Assembly (NCBI GenBank): GCA_018136815.1
Contig: CM030937.1
Coordinates: 2,065,387-2,129,386, forward strand
Source of the DNA: Isochrysis galbana
Lineage: Eukaryota; Haptophyta; Isochrysidales; Isochrysidaceae
Length of the DNA stretch: 64,000 nucleotides
Reading direction: 5' to 3'
Below the pieces are notes generated by a model. It was not told where the DNA came from. It worked only from the letters and a program-made list of their open reading frames with translations, and did no database searches. Shown piece after piece: positions 63,105 to 64,000 of this stretch (its first letter is position 1; every line of letters starts with the position of its first letter). The position numbers were made by a program, and so were the translations under genes.

Positions 63105-64000
63105 GGTGAAGAGGGGGGGGGGGAGAGAGAGAGAGAGAGGGGCCCACGCTCTCTCCGCGATCGGGAATGGGACCGAGGGGAAGGGGAGCGAGCGCGGGGA
63201 GGAGAGCGAGGGAGAGAGAGCGAGAGAGAAGGAGAGATGGGAGAGGGGGGGGTCGCGGGAGGAGCTGAAAATCTAATCGTCTGGCCGAGAGAGAAGTAGC
63301 GAGGAGGAGACTGGGTCTGAGGTCGACACGATGATGGAGAGAGAAGAAGAGGTGAGAGAAGGATGGGGTGAGGAGGGGAAATAGATGAGAGAGGAGTGAA
63401 GAGTTCATCACTGCCCACTCGAAGGAGTGTGTGGCAGATCTACAAGAGAAGAAGAAGAGAGAGAGAGAGAGAGAGAGAGAGGTCTGAAGTCTGAAGTGAG
63501 TTTGAAGTGTCGCGGGGTGCTGAAGAGAAGAAGAGTGTGAGTCCGAGAGAGAGAGAAACTCTAGCAGCACACATGAGAGAGAGAGCCAGGAGCAGCATGC
63601 AGCCAAGTCGCGCGGAAGAGACGGGACACACCTGTTCAAGCTTCATTACGGAAGAGTCAGCACCGTCCATCGAAAAGTACTGCAGGAGAAGGGTGGAGCG
63701 AGCAGCGTATATTCCCTCTCTCTCTCACTCCCTGTCCACCTCCCCCTCTCTATCTCTTCTTCTCTCTCTCTTGCTCTCTCCCTCCCCCTCTCTCTCTTCT
63801 CTCCCGCTCCTTTCCCTCTCTCCTCTCTTCCCGTCCCCCCCTCCCCCCCTTCCCTCCCCCGACGGCTGCTGCGTTCAAACGCGACGAGCGGCGGCGCGCG
63901 CCGAGGGTGGATTTCTTTTTTGGGAGGGGTGGGGAAATTTTCTTTTGTCCCCCCTCCGTAGGGGAGGGTTTTGTTTTCGGACCCTCCCCGCCCCCCACGA
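63105..64000. repeat. Purine- and pyrimidine-rich low-complexity flank
   Basis: 63110-63260 and 63340-63490 are GA-rich (with (ga)n at 63456-63481) and 63715-63860 is CT-rich. ORFs here are repeats in translation only. No gene to the window edge. Confidence 0.7.

Overview
This window is nuclear DNA of a eukaryote, most likely a flagellated microalga with a secondary plastid. A haptophyte is my first guess; pelagophyte or dinoflagellate are alternatives. Reasons seen in the sequence: GC-rich coding DNA; spliceosomal introns of about 80-600 bp, two of them with GC-AG ends; a probable signal-plus-transit leader on an arginine-biosynthesis enzyme; a CEP83-like basal-body coiled-coil protein; an ADP-ribosyltransferase fused to leucine-rich repeats; a photolyase; and very many simple repeats. 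Many single reading frames are only one exon, so I rebuilt the genes by matching donor and acceptor phases. No 16S/23S rRNA, tRNA, CRISPR array or bacterial operon is visible.

Layout. 0-1.2 kb: C-terminal part of a dimethylglycine/sarcosine dehydrogenase-like protein. 1.5-3.9 kb: hAT-like relics and repeats. 5.3-5.9 kb: a four-exon molybdopterin synthase small subunit (MOCS2A). 7.1-8.2 kb: EamA/DMT transporter. 9.3-11.3 kb: EDEM-like GH47 protein. 11.9-12.2 kb: hAT dimerisation-domain relic. 15.3-17.6 kb: ART-LRR protein. 18.3-22.3 kb: an island of mobile or virus-like genes. 22.4-25.0 kb: Fringe-like Golgi glycosyltransferase. 25.3-26.2 kb: GT31 pseudogene interrupted by a hAT fragment. 28.6-30.1 kb: Rieske monooxygenase. 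31.3-34.8 kb: large secreted or surface protein with a novel five-copy repeat. 36.7-37.9 kb: ArgC. 40.6-41.0 kb: unknown ORF. 42.6-43.4 kb: conserved hypothetical protein. 45.2-47.1 kb: aldo-keto reductase. 49.4-52.3 kb: MTHFR-like/photolyase fusion. 52.8-54.1 kb: AT-rich virus-like ORFs. 54.9-56.3 kb: JmjC oxygenase. 57.8-60.2 kb: a second mobile island. 61.2-63.1 kb: CEP83-like protein.

The host genes are independent housekeeping units with no operon logic. Some share themes: ER/Golgi glycoprotein handling (EDEM-like, Fringe-like, GT31 pseudogene), amino-acid and one-carbon metabolism (DMGDH-like, ArgC, the MTHFR-like domain) and light or oxygen chemistry (photolyase, Rieske, JmjC). Nearly every gene start lies next to a long homopurine/homopyrimidine tract.

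The most notable content is a dispersed composite element, called element A below. Pieces of it recur in both orientations at about 3.0-3.3, 19.4-22.3, 35.3-35.9, 54.2-54.5 and 57.8-60.2 kb. It carries a gene that resembles a giant-virus protein family, a small membrane protein conserved between copies, and AT-rich coiled-coil genes embedded in GC-rich surroundings. The photolyase fusion and the five-repeat surface protein are the other main candidates for new biology.
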